A DNA stretch of 64,000 nucleotides from Paenibacillus lignilyticus (lineage in GTDB: Bacteria > Bacillota > Bacilli > Paenibacillales > Paenibacillaceae), in contig NZ_JAGKSP010000021.1 in NCBI RefSeq assembly GCF_017942085.1, forward strand, positions 1 to 64,000. The letters run 5' to 3'. The notes beneath the pieces are model-generated. The model searched no databases, was not told the DNA's origin, and was given only the letters and a program-made list of their open reading frames with translations. Position numbers and translations under genes: made by a program. How positions within the stretch are numbered: the stretch's first letter is position 1; every line of letters starts with the position of its first letter. Shown here piece after piece: positions 51,046-60,300 of the stretch.

Positions 51046-52596
51046 TTATTTTTTTGCAGTCGCATACCAGTCGTTAATTTCTTTCGCGCTGACTTCTTCC
51101 CCGGAAGCTTTATACTTCTCTTGGAATTTCGCCAAATCGTTTAGCGACTCGGCGCCGGCAAACAGTTTCACCGTATATTCGCCGACCATTACTTCCAGGC
51201 GCATATTGTTCTTCGCATGCTCCGGCAAATACGGAGCCCATCCGAGCGTGTTGCGAACTTTCACTTCCGCGGGCTGCTTGTTGTTCAAGAAGTCGAATCC
51301 TTCGAACATAATCGGGTTTTTGCGAACGCGCGCTTGCCAGTATTGCGGATAGTTCGCCTCGTCTACGCCGGCCATGTAGTTGTTCGCTTGGTTGCGCTCA
51401 TCGGAGAAAATCGGCAAAATCGGAATATAAGCGTTGTTCTCCAACTTGTAGTGCTTGCCTTCTTGTCCGATTGCCAGCTCCTTGAATGTTGCCGGCTCCA
51501 GCAATTCGTTGATGTATTTAATGGCTTCTACCGGATGTTCCGCGGATTTCGGAATAAAGGTCAGGCGGTCAAAGCCCGACATTGCGCCGAAGCCTGCTTG
51601 CCCTTTCGGACCTTTCAGAGCACCTACGTACGCGAATTTCGCATCCGGCACGACTTTGGTCAGCGCATCGTTCAGACCGGGGATATCCGCCCAGTGAACG
51701 ATGATTGCGCCGGCTTTGCCGCTCGCGAACTTCTCTTTAGCGGTAGCGTCTTTGTTGATGATAAACTCTTTGTCCAGCAAACCTTGTTTGTACAAATCGG
51801 CCACGTAGTTCACATAGTCCGGATAGTTCGGATCAAGCACACGCGGAGTCAATTGGCCGTTCACGTCGTTCCACGGATTCGGCATGCCGAAAGCGCCTAC
51901 AATGTTCTCCAGCATAGCTTGATCGCCTTTGATCGTCAGCGGAACGTTTTGATCGCCATTGCCGCCCGGATCCTTCTCTTTAAACGCTTTCAAAACAGTC
52001 ACCAGTTCATCGGTCGTCGTCGGCATGGACAGACCAACCTTCTCCAGCCAGTCGGTACGAATCAGGATGCTAAAGCCGACCTCATGCGTAACCGGAGCCG
52101 GTATTGCGTACAGCTTGCCGTCGATTTTGAGCGCGTCCATCGATTGCTGAGAAACCGCGTTCTTGATGTTCGGTCCATATTGGTCAATCAGCGGGGTCAA
52201 ATCCGTCAATGCTCCTTTTTGAGCATAGTCGGAGTAGAGCGCCAAATCATTGTAGAACGTAATAAAGTCGTACGGTTCACCTGAAGCGAAAATCAAGTTG
52301 AGTTTTTCGGCTGTTTTGTCTTGCGGAAGGACGTCGTACTGGACTTTATAGCCCGTTTTCTCTTCCAGAAATTTGGCTACGGGATAGGTCGCATAATCTT
52401 CCGCTTGAAAGACGTTCAGTCGTTTCAAGGTCGGCTTTTCCGCTTCCGGAGCCGCGTTGCTTTCTGAGGACGTTGTATTGCCCTTTGATTCTTGGGAAGC
52501 GTTGTTCCCGTTTTCTTTCGATCCGCATGCTGCCAACGATCCGGCAAGCATCACGGTCATAGCGGCAAGCGTAAGCAATTTCGGTAGTTTCCTCAA
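51046..52596 (-). CDS. ABC transporter solute-binding lipoprotein (LplA-like), module 2
   Basis: The 516-residue protein has a lipoprotein signal peptide with lipobox LAAC (Cys about residue 24) and a Ser/Asn-rich linker. An LplA-type binding domain follows (NVFQAEDYATYPVAKFLEEK; NPIMFEGFDFLNNKQPAEVK). The start is TTG 52596, eight bases after AGGAGG; an ATG just before it is out of frame. It delivers an oligosaccharide to the LplB/LplC permease encoded upstream. Confidence 0.9.
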   Translation of the reverse strand: MRKLPKLLTLAAMTVMLAGSLAACGSKENGNNASQESKGNTTSSESNAAPEAEKPTLKRLNVFQAEDYATYPVAKFLEEKTGYKVQYDVLPQDKTAEKLNLIFASGEPYDFITFYNDLALYSDYAQKGALTDLTPLIDQYGPNIKNAVSQQSMDALKIDGKLYAIPAPVTHEVGFSILIRTDWLEKVGLSMPTTTDELVTVLKAFKEKDPGGNGDQNVPLTIKGDQAMLENIVGAFGMPNPWNDVNGQLTPRVLDPNYPDYVNYVADLYKQGLLDKEFIINKDATAKEKFASGKAGAIIVHWADIPGLNDALTKVVPDAKFAYVGALKGPKGQAGFGAMSGFDRLTFIPKSAEHPVEAIKYINELLEPATFKELAIGQEGKHYKLENNAYIPILPIFSDERNQANNYMAGVDEANYPQYWQARVRKNPIMFEGFDFLNNKQPAEVKVRNTLGWAPYLPEHAKNNMRLEVMVGEYTVKLFAGAESLNDLAKFQEKYKASGEEVSAKEINDWYATAKK

Positions 52597-52690
52597 TGCA
52601 TGACCCTCCTAAGAATAATGTAATTATATCATTAACATCAGGTGCACCTGAAAAAGTTAATGCAACGTTGAATTGCCTCGCTTCGCCAAC

Positions 52691-53566
52691 CTATCCTTTA
52701 ACGGAACCGATCAGCACGCCTTTAATAAAGTACCTCTGCAGGAACGGATACACGAGCAAAATCGGAATCGTCGAGGCGATTACGGTTGCCGCCCGGATGC
52801 CCTCTGCCGGCACGTTCATCATGTCGTCGGCACTCATGCTCAATGCCGTAGACGTGTCGGCGTTCATCACGATATCCTGCAAATACAGCTGAAGCGGCTT
52901 TAAGGATGTGCTGTTGATGTACAGCATCGGGTTAAAGTAGTCGTTCCAATAATAGACGGCGTAGAACAACCCGACTGTCGCCAGTACCGGACCGCTCAGC
53001 GGCAGAAGGATGCGGAAAAGAATGCCGATGTTTTTGGCCCCATCGAGCTTGGCCGACTCCTCCAGGCTTGGCGGTAAGCTTTCGAAATAGCTTTTAACCA
53101 CGAGCAGATTGAACACGCTGATCAAAGCAGGCAAGATGAGCGAGCTAAGATGGTTGAGCATGCCCAATTCGCGTAAGAGCAAGTAATTTGGAATAATGCC
53201 CCCGCTGAACATCATCGTAAAGATGAACAGGACGATCAGAACGCCCATACCCGGAAGCTCTCTCTTCGAGAGCGGATAAGCCGTCATGGCCGTGAACAGA
53301 ATAGAGGCGAGCGTCCCGACGACGGTAACGAACGCGGAGATCAGAAAGGAATGGATGAATTGGTCCGAGGTAACGACGAACCGCATCGTATCCAGCTGAA
53401 AACCTCGCGGGAATACGCCGACCTTCCCCGCGACGATTGCCCACTCTTCGCTCACCGACTTGGACAGAACGTTGGCGAAGGGAAGCAAGGTGATCAGACC
53501 CATAAAAGTTAAGATGATATAAATTGCGATATCGAGCACATAATCGCCGGCTTTTTTGTGACGCAA
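52691..53566 (-). CDS. Carbohydrate ABC permease, LplC/YtcP type, module 2
   Basis: The 291-residue membrane protein has six helices, the EAA loop SLEESAKLDGAKNIGILFRI and the C-terminal signature FLQRYFIKGVLIGSVKG seen in LplC permeases. Start is either TTG 53566 (seven bases after AGGAGG) or GTG 53575 (inside that site); I prefer TTG. The gene begins 12 bases after the LplB stop. It forms the channel with LplB. Confidence 0.9.
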   Translation of the reverse strand: MRHKKAGDYVLDIAIYIILTFMGLITLLPFANVLSKSVSEEWAIVAGKVGVFPRGFQLDTMRFVVTSDQFIHSFLISAFVTVVGTLASILFTAMTAYPLSKRELPGMGVLIVLFIFTMMFSGGIIPNYLLLRELGMLNHLSSLILPALISVFNLLVVKSYFESLPPSLEESAKLDGAKNIGILFRILLPLSGPVLATVGLFYAVYYWNDYFNPMLYINSTSLKPLQLYLQDIVMNADTSTALSMSADDMMNVPAEGIRAATVIASTIPILLVYPFLQRYFIKGVLIGSVKG

Positions 53567-53578
53567 GCGGCTCACCTC

Positions 53579-54499
53579 CTACCAAATACTTCGTTTAAGA
53601 AACTTTCTGCTGAGCATGTTCCCGGTGACGATTAAGAGGAAGCCCACCACGGAGTTGAACAATCCGACTGCCGTACTGAAGCTGTAATCCTGTTGTCCGA
53701 GGCCCATGCGGTACACGAATGTTCCAATGACGTCACCGGTTTCGTATACGAGCGGATTGTACATTGTCAATATTTGTTCGGTCCCCGCCTCCAGCAGGCT
53801 GCCGATGCGCAGAATGAACATGAGGACGATCGTCGGCAGCATGCCCGGCAGCGATACCGAGATCATTTGCCGAATCCGGCCCGCACCGTCAATGGCGGCT
53901 GCCTCGTACTGCTCTTGCTCGATGCTTGCGATTGCGGCGATGAAGATGATCGCATTCCATCCGATTTCCTTCCAGCCTGCCGTGAATACGAGGATGCTGC
54001 GGAAAAAGTCATTGTCGGAAAGGAAGGAGATCGGCTCTCCGCCCAGCCACTTGATGAGCCCGTTAACGATTCCGCTCGTAGGCGAAAGGATATTAATGAA
54101 CAAACCCGAGATAATGACCCACGATAGAAAGTGAGGCAAGTAAATAATCGTCTGAATGGCGCGCTTGAAGAACATGCGGCGTACTTCGTTTAGAAGCAGC
54201 GCGAGGACGATCGGAATGGGAAACAAGATGACGATTTTGTATAAACTGATCAATAGCGTATTGGTCAAAACCTGATAAAACTCTTCCGAGCGAATCAGCT
54301 TCTCAAACTGATTCAGCCCCACCCATTCGCTGCCGCCAATACCGCTGAAAATGTTGAAATCCTGAAATGCGATCAGAATGCCATACATCGGCGTGTATTT
54401 GAATACCAGCAAAAAGGCCAGCCCCGGCAGCACCAAAGCATACATATCCAAGTTGCTTCGGATGACTTTCCATTGGCGTCCCGCCTTGCCCAAATCCAT
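53579..54499 (-). CDS. Carbohydrate ABC permease, LplB type, module 2
   Basis: The 306-residue protein has six helices, the N-terminal LplB pattern (LVLPGLAFLLVFKYTPMYGI then IAFQDFN) and the EAA loop QYEAAAIDGAGRIRQMISVS. It leads the module 2 operon. The start is ATG 54499 with GAAGGAAGG; the longer frame to 54538 is upstream of this site. No cre box or clear promoter was found in 54500-54607. A hairpin of uncertain role lies at 54608-54638. Confidence 0.92.
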   Translation of the reverse strand: MDLGKAGRQWKVIRSNLDMYALVLPGLAFLLVFKYTPMYGILIAFQDFNIFSGIGGSEWVGLNQFEKLIRSEEFYQVLTNTLLISLYKIVILFPIPIVLALLLNEVRRMFFKRAIQTIIYLPHFLSWVIISGLFINILSPTSGIVNGLIKWLGGEPISFLSDNDFFRSILVFTAGWKEIGWNAIIFIAAIASIEQEQYEAAAIDGAGRIRQMISVSLPGMLPTIVLMFILRIGSLLEAGTEQILTMYNPLVYETGDVIGTFVYRMGLGQQDYSFSTAVGLFNSVVGFLLIVTGNMLSRKFLKRSIW

Positions 54500-54607
54500 C
54501 ACCTTCTTCCTTCTGTGTGTCTTTATTGTACGGAACAACTCGAAATCGCTGTAGAAGCTAATCCATCGATTTCTGGTGCTTTCCTATAGTCTTCCGCCTT
54601 GCATGCC

Positions 54608-54638
54608 ATAAAAAAGAGAACCTCCGTTAAGGTCCTCT
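54608..54638 (-). terminator. Orphan hairpin-plus-T-run upstream of module 2
   Basis: On the minus strand AGAG-G-ACCT pairs with AGGT-T-CTCT (one G-U) around a 6-base loop, followed by seven T residues. No minus-strand gene lies upstream before the plus-strand MerR gene, so it may be a leader attenuator of the lplB operon or the end of a lost gene. Confidence 0.6.
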
Positions 54639-54692
54639 AATTCGCGTGCCTATGTTAAATTGCTGATCCCCAGACAGGCAAAATATTCTAAG

Positions 54693-54723
54693 TTGACTTA
54701 AACCATGGTTTAAGTCGTATCCT
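54693..54723 (+). promoter_or_regulatory. MerR-type promoter with 20-bp palindromic operator
   Basis: TTGACT (54693-54698) and TATCCT (54718-54723) are separated by 19 bases, the suboptimal spacing used by MerR-family activators. The spacer and -35 contain a perfect palindrome, ACTTAAACCATGGTTTAAGT (54696-54715), expected to bind the MerR dimer encoded directly downstream. Confidence 0.88.
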
Positions 54724-54761
54724 AATCCTGTCGACAGCAATAGATTCATGGAGGTCTCCAA

Positions 54762-55124
54762 ATGAAGTACCGTTCAATCAGCGAAGCTTCCGCGAAATTA
54801 AATATTCCGGAATCAACGATACGCTATTATGAGAAAAAAGGACTTCTCCCGTTGATTGAACGTGATGAAGCTGGCAGAAGGTTATTCTCGGAAGACCAAA
54901 TGGCGCTTCTCGAGACCGTTATTTGTTTAAAGAACACGCATATGCCGATCAGCGGCATTAAGCAATATATGGATTGGATTATAGAAGGAGAAACCACCAT
55001 TCCGCTCCGACTTGAAATGATGACCAAACACAAGCAAGCCGTACTTGCTGAAATTTCGTTGATGACGGAATCGCTAATCGGAATTGACGTAAAGATTGCA
55101 CGTTATACCAACCGTAATAATTAA
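54762..55124 (+). CDS. MerR family transcriptional regulator
   Basis: The 120-residue protein has an N-terminal winged helix (SISEASAKLNIPESTIRYYEKKGLLP) and the DEAGRRLFSEDQMALLE wing, then the dimerisation helix MMTKHKQAVLAEISLM. There are no conserved metal-binding cysteines, so it is likely a drug- or redox-type sensor rather than a metal sensor. The start is ATG 54762 with ATGGAGGTC. It lies 18 bases upstream of an SDR gene and under a 19-bp-spacer promoter, so it most likely activates its own operon. Confidence 0.93.
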   Translation: MKYRSISEASAKLNIPESTIRYYEKKGLLPLIERDEAGRRLFSEDQMALLETVICLKNTHMPISGIKQYMDWIIEGETTIPLRLEMMTKHKQAVLAEISLMTESLIGIDVKIARYTNRNN

Positions 55125-55142
55125 TGGAAAAGAGGAACCGGC

Positions 55143-55904
55143 ATGAAACTTTCCGGAAACACCATACTCATTACAGGCGGAAGCACCGGAATCGGGTTAG
55201 CTTTTGCAGGACGCTTCATGAAAGCCGGAAGCACAGTCATTGTGACCGGACGACGTGAACATGTGCTTCAGAATGCCCAAGAAAGATATCCCGGCCTAAT
55301 CACTCGAGTAAGTGATTTGGATGTGGAATCGGAACGCGCCGCATTGTTTGATTGGGTGACCGCAAACTATCCGGAAGTAAATGTGTTAGTTAACAATGCG
55401 GGGATCCAACAACGCTTTCATGTGTTAAAAGCGGACGTTAAAAATAACTGGCGCTATTTCAATCAAGAAATCACGACGAATATGGAAGCGCCTTTTCATC
55501 TTTCGATGCTGTTCGCTCCGTATTTTGCGGCCAAAGAAGACGCGGCAATCATTAACGTGACATCCGGATTAGCTTTTACGCCTCTTGCGATTGCGCCCAT
55601 TTATTCAGCTACGAAGGCCGCACTTCATTCGTTTACGATGAGCTTAAGGCATCAGCTCGCTGACACGTCCGTAGCAGTCATTGAAGTCGCTCCCCCAGCG
55701 GTGAATACCGATTTAGGCGGCGCAGGATTGCATACGCATGGAGAGCCGCTGGATGCCTTCGCGGATGGCATTTTTGAGGGGTTGGTCGAAGGTAAATCTG
55801 AAATCGGATATGGCACTTCCGTGAATCGCTTACGCATGTCGCGAGATGAAGTCGACGAACATACAGCGAACATGTATCAGGCATTGAGAAACACGATTGA
55901 ATAA
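55143..55904 (+). CDS. Short-chain dehydrogenase (DltE-like SDR)
   Basis: The 253-residue oxidoreductase has the cofactor motif GGSTGIGLA (11-19), NNAG (about residue 83), the catalytic Ser in NVTSGLAF and YSATKAA as the YxxxK pair (Tyr about 156). The DltE-like group binds NAD(P)H; the substrate is unknown. The start is ATG 55143 preceded by AGAGGAACC. It is co-transcribed with the MerR regulator, a common pairing in Firmicutes, and followed by a terminator. Confidence 0.93.
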   Translation: MKLSGNTILITGGSTGIGLAFAGRFMKAGSTVIVTGRREHVLQNAQERYPGLITRVSDLDVESERAALFDWVTANYPEVNVLVNNAGIQQRFHVLKADVKNNWRYFNQEITTNMEAPFHLSMLFAPYFAAKEDAAIINVTSGLAFTPLAIAPIYSATKAALHSFTMSLRHQLADTSVAVIEVAPPAVNTDLGGAGLHTHGEPLDAFADGIFEGLVEGKSEIGYGTSVNRLRMSRDEVDEHTANMYQALRNTIE

Positions 55905-55921
55905 CGAAACGGTATGTTTTG

Positions 55922-55950
55922 AAGGCCATCCCCCCGCGGGGATGGCCTTT
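55922..55950 (+). terminator. Terminator of the MerR-SDR operon
   Basis: AAGGCCATCCCC and GGGGATGGCCTT (12 bp, 4-base loop) followed by TTTG, 17 bases after the stop. Confidence 0.9.
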
Positions 55951-56087
55951 TGAACAGCGGAAGTTTATTTATGGAAACGGATCAGACCACTCTCGCAGCC
56001 GGGCTGACAAACCTATTTAAACGTGCTAGCATGTTATCTAATAATGTCCGACAGATTACAATGCACGCATGGAGGGGAATAGGGTCG

Positions 56088-57170
56088 ATGATGGAGAACC
56101 GTCGCCTGAAAGTCATCATGGAAGTCCAGCAGCAAATGCTGTTATCTAACTTTGATTTAAAGCTGTTTATGCAGACGATCTGCGATCGGATGTGCCTATT
56201 AACCGATGCCGACGGTTCTACGATCGAGATGCTGGCGGGCGATGAAATGGTTTATGCCGCCGTCAGCGGCACTTTGCAGCCTCATCTTGGCATCCGACTC
56301 CATAAGAACGGCAGTTTGTCGGGCTTGTGCGTGACAGAGGAGAACATCTTGTATTCGCCGGATACGCAGCAGGACGATCGCGTCAACAAAGAAGCGACTA
56401 TGAGAGTCGGCGCGAGGAGCATGGTCTGCGTTCCTCTGTTCGAAACCAGCAACGCTGTCGGCGTATTGAAAGTCATCTCCGGCCGTCCTAACGCTTTCTC
56501 CGGCCGCGATATCGAAACGTTGCAGCTGTTATCGCTTGCACTGGGGTCAGAGCTGGGCAAGCAAATCAACTACGACGATAAAGTACGGATCCTAAACGAT
56601 TACGAACAATTATTGATTCAATTAAGAGCTGAAATTGAAAGACGCGAAAAACTGGAGCGCGAGCTTATTCAACTGACGGAGTGCGACATTCTGACGGGAT
56701 TACTGAATCGCAGAGGCTTTAGCGTTCGAATCCAAGGCTGGATGAATCGCGCCAATCGAGAAGAAGGCTTATTCGGGGTGTTCTACCTCGATTTGAATCA
56801 ATTCAAGCAATGCAACGATACGCACGGACATGAAGTCGGCGATCTCGTGCTTGTCGAATTCGCGAACCGCATCAAGAATGCGACTCGCGATTCCGATCTG
56901 GTCGCGCGCGTAGGGGGCGATGAGTTCGTGGTGGCGGCATGGCTGCAGAACGACGGTTTGATGCAGGTAGCCAAGCGGTTGATCGAGCAACTGGAATCGC
57001 CAATGTCGATTAAGGGGCTTCATCTTCCGATGACCACCAGCGTCGGCTGTACGGTATGGGAACCGGGCAAGACGGAGCTCGATCTCATACGTGCCGCGGA
57101 CCAAGCGATGTATCTCGCCAAGTCGAGCGGCACGAACCGGATCGCGGTTAACGGGGAGCTCGTCTTGTAA
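56088..57170 (+). CDS. GAF-GGDEF diguanylate cyclase
   Basis: The 360-residue protein has a GAF sensor domain (about residues 10-165: LCLLTDADGSTIEMLAGDE-like region, MVCVPLFETSNAVGVLKVIS). A short coiled coil follows (about 195-215), then a GGDEF domain starting LTGLLNRRGF, with the intact active site RVGGDEF and an RxxD inhibitory site five residues before it (RDSDLVAR). It is therefore a predicted active, product-inhibited c-di-GMP synthase in the cytosol. The start is uncertain: ATG 56088 follows GGAGGGG; ATG 55971 after GGAAG and a frame from 55950 are alternatives. Confidence 0.87.
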   Translation: MMENRRLKVIMEVQQQMLLSNFDLKLFMQTICDRMCLLTDADGSTIEMLAGDEMVYAAVSGTLQPHLGIRLHKNGSLSGLCVTEENILYSPDTQQDDRVNKEATMRVGARSMVCVPLFETSNAVGVLKVISGRPNAFSGRDIETLQLLSLALGSELGKQINYDDKVRILNDYEQLLIQLRAEIERREKLERELIQLTECDILTGLLNRRGFSVRIQGWMNRANREEGLFGVFYLDLNQFKQCNDTHGHEVGDLVLVEFANRIKNATRDSDLVARVGGDEFVVAAWLQNDGLMQVAKRLIEQLESPMSIKGLHLPMTTSVGCTVWEPGKTELDLIRAADQAMYLAKSSGTNRIAVNGELVL

Positions 57171-57208
57171 AGCGCGCCTACGATTAACCCGCGGTGAGCG
57201 CTATAATA

Positions 57209-57268
57209 ACTCTGCCTTGCAAGCTGGCTTCGGTACTGTACCGGAGTCAGCTTGTTCCTTTTTGCCAT
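57209..57268 (-). pseudogene. IS3-family transposase OrfB C-terminal remnant
   Basis: The minus-strand frame reads MAKRNKLTPVQYRSQLARQS, which matches the C-terminal end of IS3-family OrfB transposases (a run like KLSPVQYRxQL). There is no stop codon directly after it and no upstream transposase body: the preceding 80 bases are a hairpin (57277-57343). It is a scar of a former insertion; the same DNA on the plus strand forms the terminator at 57220-57263. Confidence 0.55.
57220..57263 (+). terminator. Terminator of the GGDEF gene built within the IS3 remnant
   Basis: CAAGCTGGCTTCGGTA pairs with TACCGGAGTCAGCTTG (16 bp, two G-U, 3-base loop) followed by TTCCTTTTT, 50 bases after the GGDEF stop. 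Confidence 0.88.
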
Positions 57269-57276
57269 AACGAAAA

Positions 57277-57343
57277 GCACCCCCTATCGTTTTCATCGGT
57301 TTGAACACAAAGGTGTTTTTCCGATGTCCGCTATAAGGGGTGC
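57277..57343 (-). repeat. 67-base nested inverted repeat (IS end-like; likely terminator of the giant surface protein gene)
   Basis: GCACCCC at the left and GGGGTGC at the right form the outer stem, CATCGG/CCGATG the middle stem and AACAC-N4-GTGTT the loop stem. On the minus strand it starts 13 bases after the stop of the giant gene and is followed by TTTTCGTT, so it may terminate transcription. The outer arms also resemble terminal repeats of IS3-family elements (TGCACCCC-type ends). This could be a tiny IS- or MITE-derived element. Confidence 0.55.
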
Positions 57344-57355
57344 AGTATTCTCAAC

Positions 57356-60300
57356 CTACTTCGTATGGCTTGTCCAAGTCTCACTGTCTACGGCTTTATC
57401 ATAATGATGGCTGTTTGTAGCCTCCACAATATCGTAGTAAGCCCAGTGTTTACTTGTTAAATCCACATATTGATTGATCTTAACTCTATTGCTGTCTACA
57501 TAACTTCTGTCCGAATATCTCTCAAGCATCCGGTTTACCAAACTTACCACTTCAGCCCGTGTGATGTAGTTCCCGGGTTTGAAGGTTCCGTCCGGATACC
57601 CTTTGATCCATCCTTTGGCAGCAGCAAAGGAAATGTAATCTCTTGCCCAGTAACTATCCGTAACATCTGTGAAAATAACGGGCTCGCCTATGATCAGCTC
57701 ATCAAATCGAGACGCAATTGCGGCAAACTCTGCTCGCGTAATCGGCGCGTCCGGCTTAAAGGTTCCGTCCGAGTAACCCTTGATGATGCCGTATTGTTCC
57801 ATATATCCGATGGCACTTGCATACCATTTCGCAGGATCAATATCTTTGAATTGGGATGAATATGTTTTGTCTACATCCATTTTCTCTACCAAAAGACGCG
57901 CAAACATGACCGTAACTTCCGCTCTTGTCATATTCTTTTGGGGACCAAAGGTTTTGTCGGGATAGCCTTTCATATAAGCAAAATGGTTGACCTTATCCAG
58001 GGCAGGTATGTCGGTCCATTTTGCAGTCAGCGTAATATCCGAATACACCTTATCGGTGCTGAAGTTCCACGCGCTGCCATCAGCTTTATACCAGCCTGCA
58101 AAATTGTAACCGGCTCTTATTGGATCTGCTGGCTTTGTTAACAGTTCGCCTAAGGCTACAGATTGCGTTGTTGATAATGGGGTGCCCCCGTCCCCTTTAA
58201 AGGTTACAGCAAAGTTAGTCGCTCCGCCAAAGATTGGCGGGTTCTGCACTTGCGGAGTGTTATAAGCTATGGCGTAGACTGAAAAGTTTTTCACATAGAG
58301 CGTCAGCGTCCAATCGGAATTATCAAGTACGAGATACTCTCCATCTGTATTCGGAACCGTGTTGATGACATTCACTGCGTTTCCGTGATAGCGATAAATC
58401 GTATAACCGGACTTTCCGTGCAATTCCGAAGGAATAGGAATAATGACTTTAATCAGCCCATTCGTTTGTCCGATAAGTCCCTCAGAATTCCAACTAACAG
58501 CTTCCGTTATGCGATAAAATTTCTCGATGCTCATGTCCAGATAGAGCCCGATTGTCAAATCTTCGTTCTGTGCCTTCGTATTGATTCGCATGATTGCATT
58601 TAATTTATCGGAATCGTTCGTCTCTTCATCAATTTTTTCGATTTTCATTTCAACCTTGGCGAAGCCTGTATTACCATATTCATTAAATAGGTAATCCACA
58701 GCCTCCGGGTGAAGATTATCGATTACGATTGCCGGCGTGCCGTTCCCTACCAGCTTCAATCCGCTGCTGGCATTGTATGGGAATACTACATTCCCAAGCT
58801 GTACGACCTGTTCATCCCCGCCGATTGTAACCGCAATAATTGCCGTCTTCTCACCTAGCGTTATTTTCAGATCGTAAATACCTGCCGGCACGTTATAAAT
58901 TACAAATTTTCCGTCGGCGTCAGTAACCGACGTGTCCCCGTATTGGGTGTTGCCTTTCAAAATTTCAACGGTTGCTCCCGGGATGTTATCGGGAGGCGTA
59001 TCGTCGTCAACCACGGTGCCGATTACAATATAGTCTTCGGTTACCGGTACGACTTGCCAGGTCGCGGTGTAGGCGCGATCGCCTGTAGAACCTTTTTCTA
59101 CCTTAACAGTAAGGGTTGGTTCCGACAGCCCCGTTCCCGTCCATCCCGTAAAGGTATACCCTAGTTTTGTCGGGTTGATTAAGGTAAAGTCATCGTTCAG
59201 GGCTGTATAGGTTGTCGGGTTCGATGAAGCAGTCGTTCCGCTGTTAAGATTATACGTTATATTGTAAATATCAGCTGCAAAGACAGCAGTATAGGTAGCT
59301 GCCGCGTAGCTGCCTGAATCCTTTTGCGGGACAAAGGCAGCACTCGTGCTGACCGTATTACCGTTTGCGCCTTGCCATTCCACGAAGTGATACCCTAGCT
59401 TTGCAGTTGCTTCCGAACCGGTTACCGTTCCGGTTTCGGGGTTCAACGATTCATAAGTCGGGCTGACTGTACCATAATCGGTATTATTAGCGGCATATTG
59501 GATCGTGATTTGACCGATCTCAGTCCACACGGCATAGAGAGTCACCGATGAATCGGTTTTGTCCCAATTCTTCGCACTGCTCATATCCGCATTGTAATAC
59601 TTCGTTCCGCCGCTTGTTTGGTCAAAATATCCGACGAATGTATACCCGGCCTGACTCGGCACTGTTGCAGCCGGCATAGGCTGATCATAAGTTGCAGTCA
59701 CACCGCCGTTGCCGCCGCTGCCGCCGTTGTCATCCAACGTCACAATAGAACTGTTTGCTGTCCATGTGGCGGTGTAGTTGCGATCACCTGTAGAACCTTT
59801 TTCTATCGCTACAGTAGAGGTCGGTTCCGACAGTCCCGTCCCCGTCCATCCCGCAAAGGTATATCCTGTTTTTGTCGGGTTGGTTAAGGTAAAGCCATCA
59901 TCCATCGCGGTATAGGTTGTCGGGTTTGATGGATTGACCGTTCCGTGGTCCAGATTGTAGGTAATCGAGAAATCGGTCAGGTCAAACTGTGCCGTATACG
60001 TTTCGTTGCCGGTTACGGGTGCGAGCGTCTTATCCCAGCCTGTGAACGCATACCCCGGCCGGCCGGTAATGCCCGGTGCTGTCGGCGTTGCCTCGTAGCG
60101 AACCTTCGGCGTGGTATCGCCTATGGCCGTTCCCTTGATCGGGTCGATCACAAAGGTGATGTCATACAGGTTTCTCGTATAGTAAATATTAACGACCGTG
60201 CTGCCATCCGCCGCAATGGTTCCCTGCGAGAACGCCACGGCAGTGAAGCCGGTGTAGGTCTGTGCCACTGCAGTTGTGGTACCTCCGGTCGTTCCGCTCA

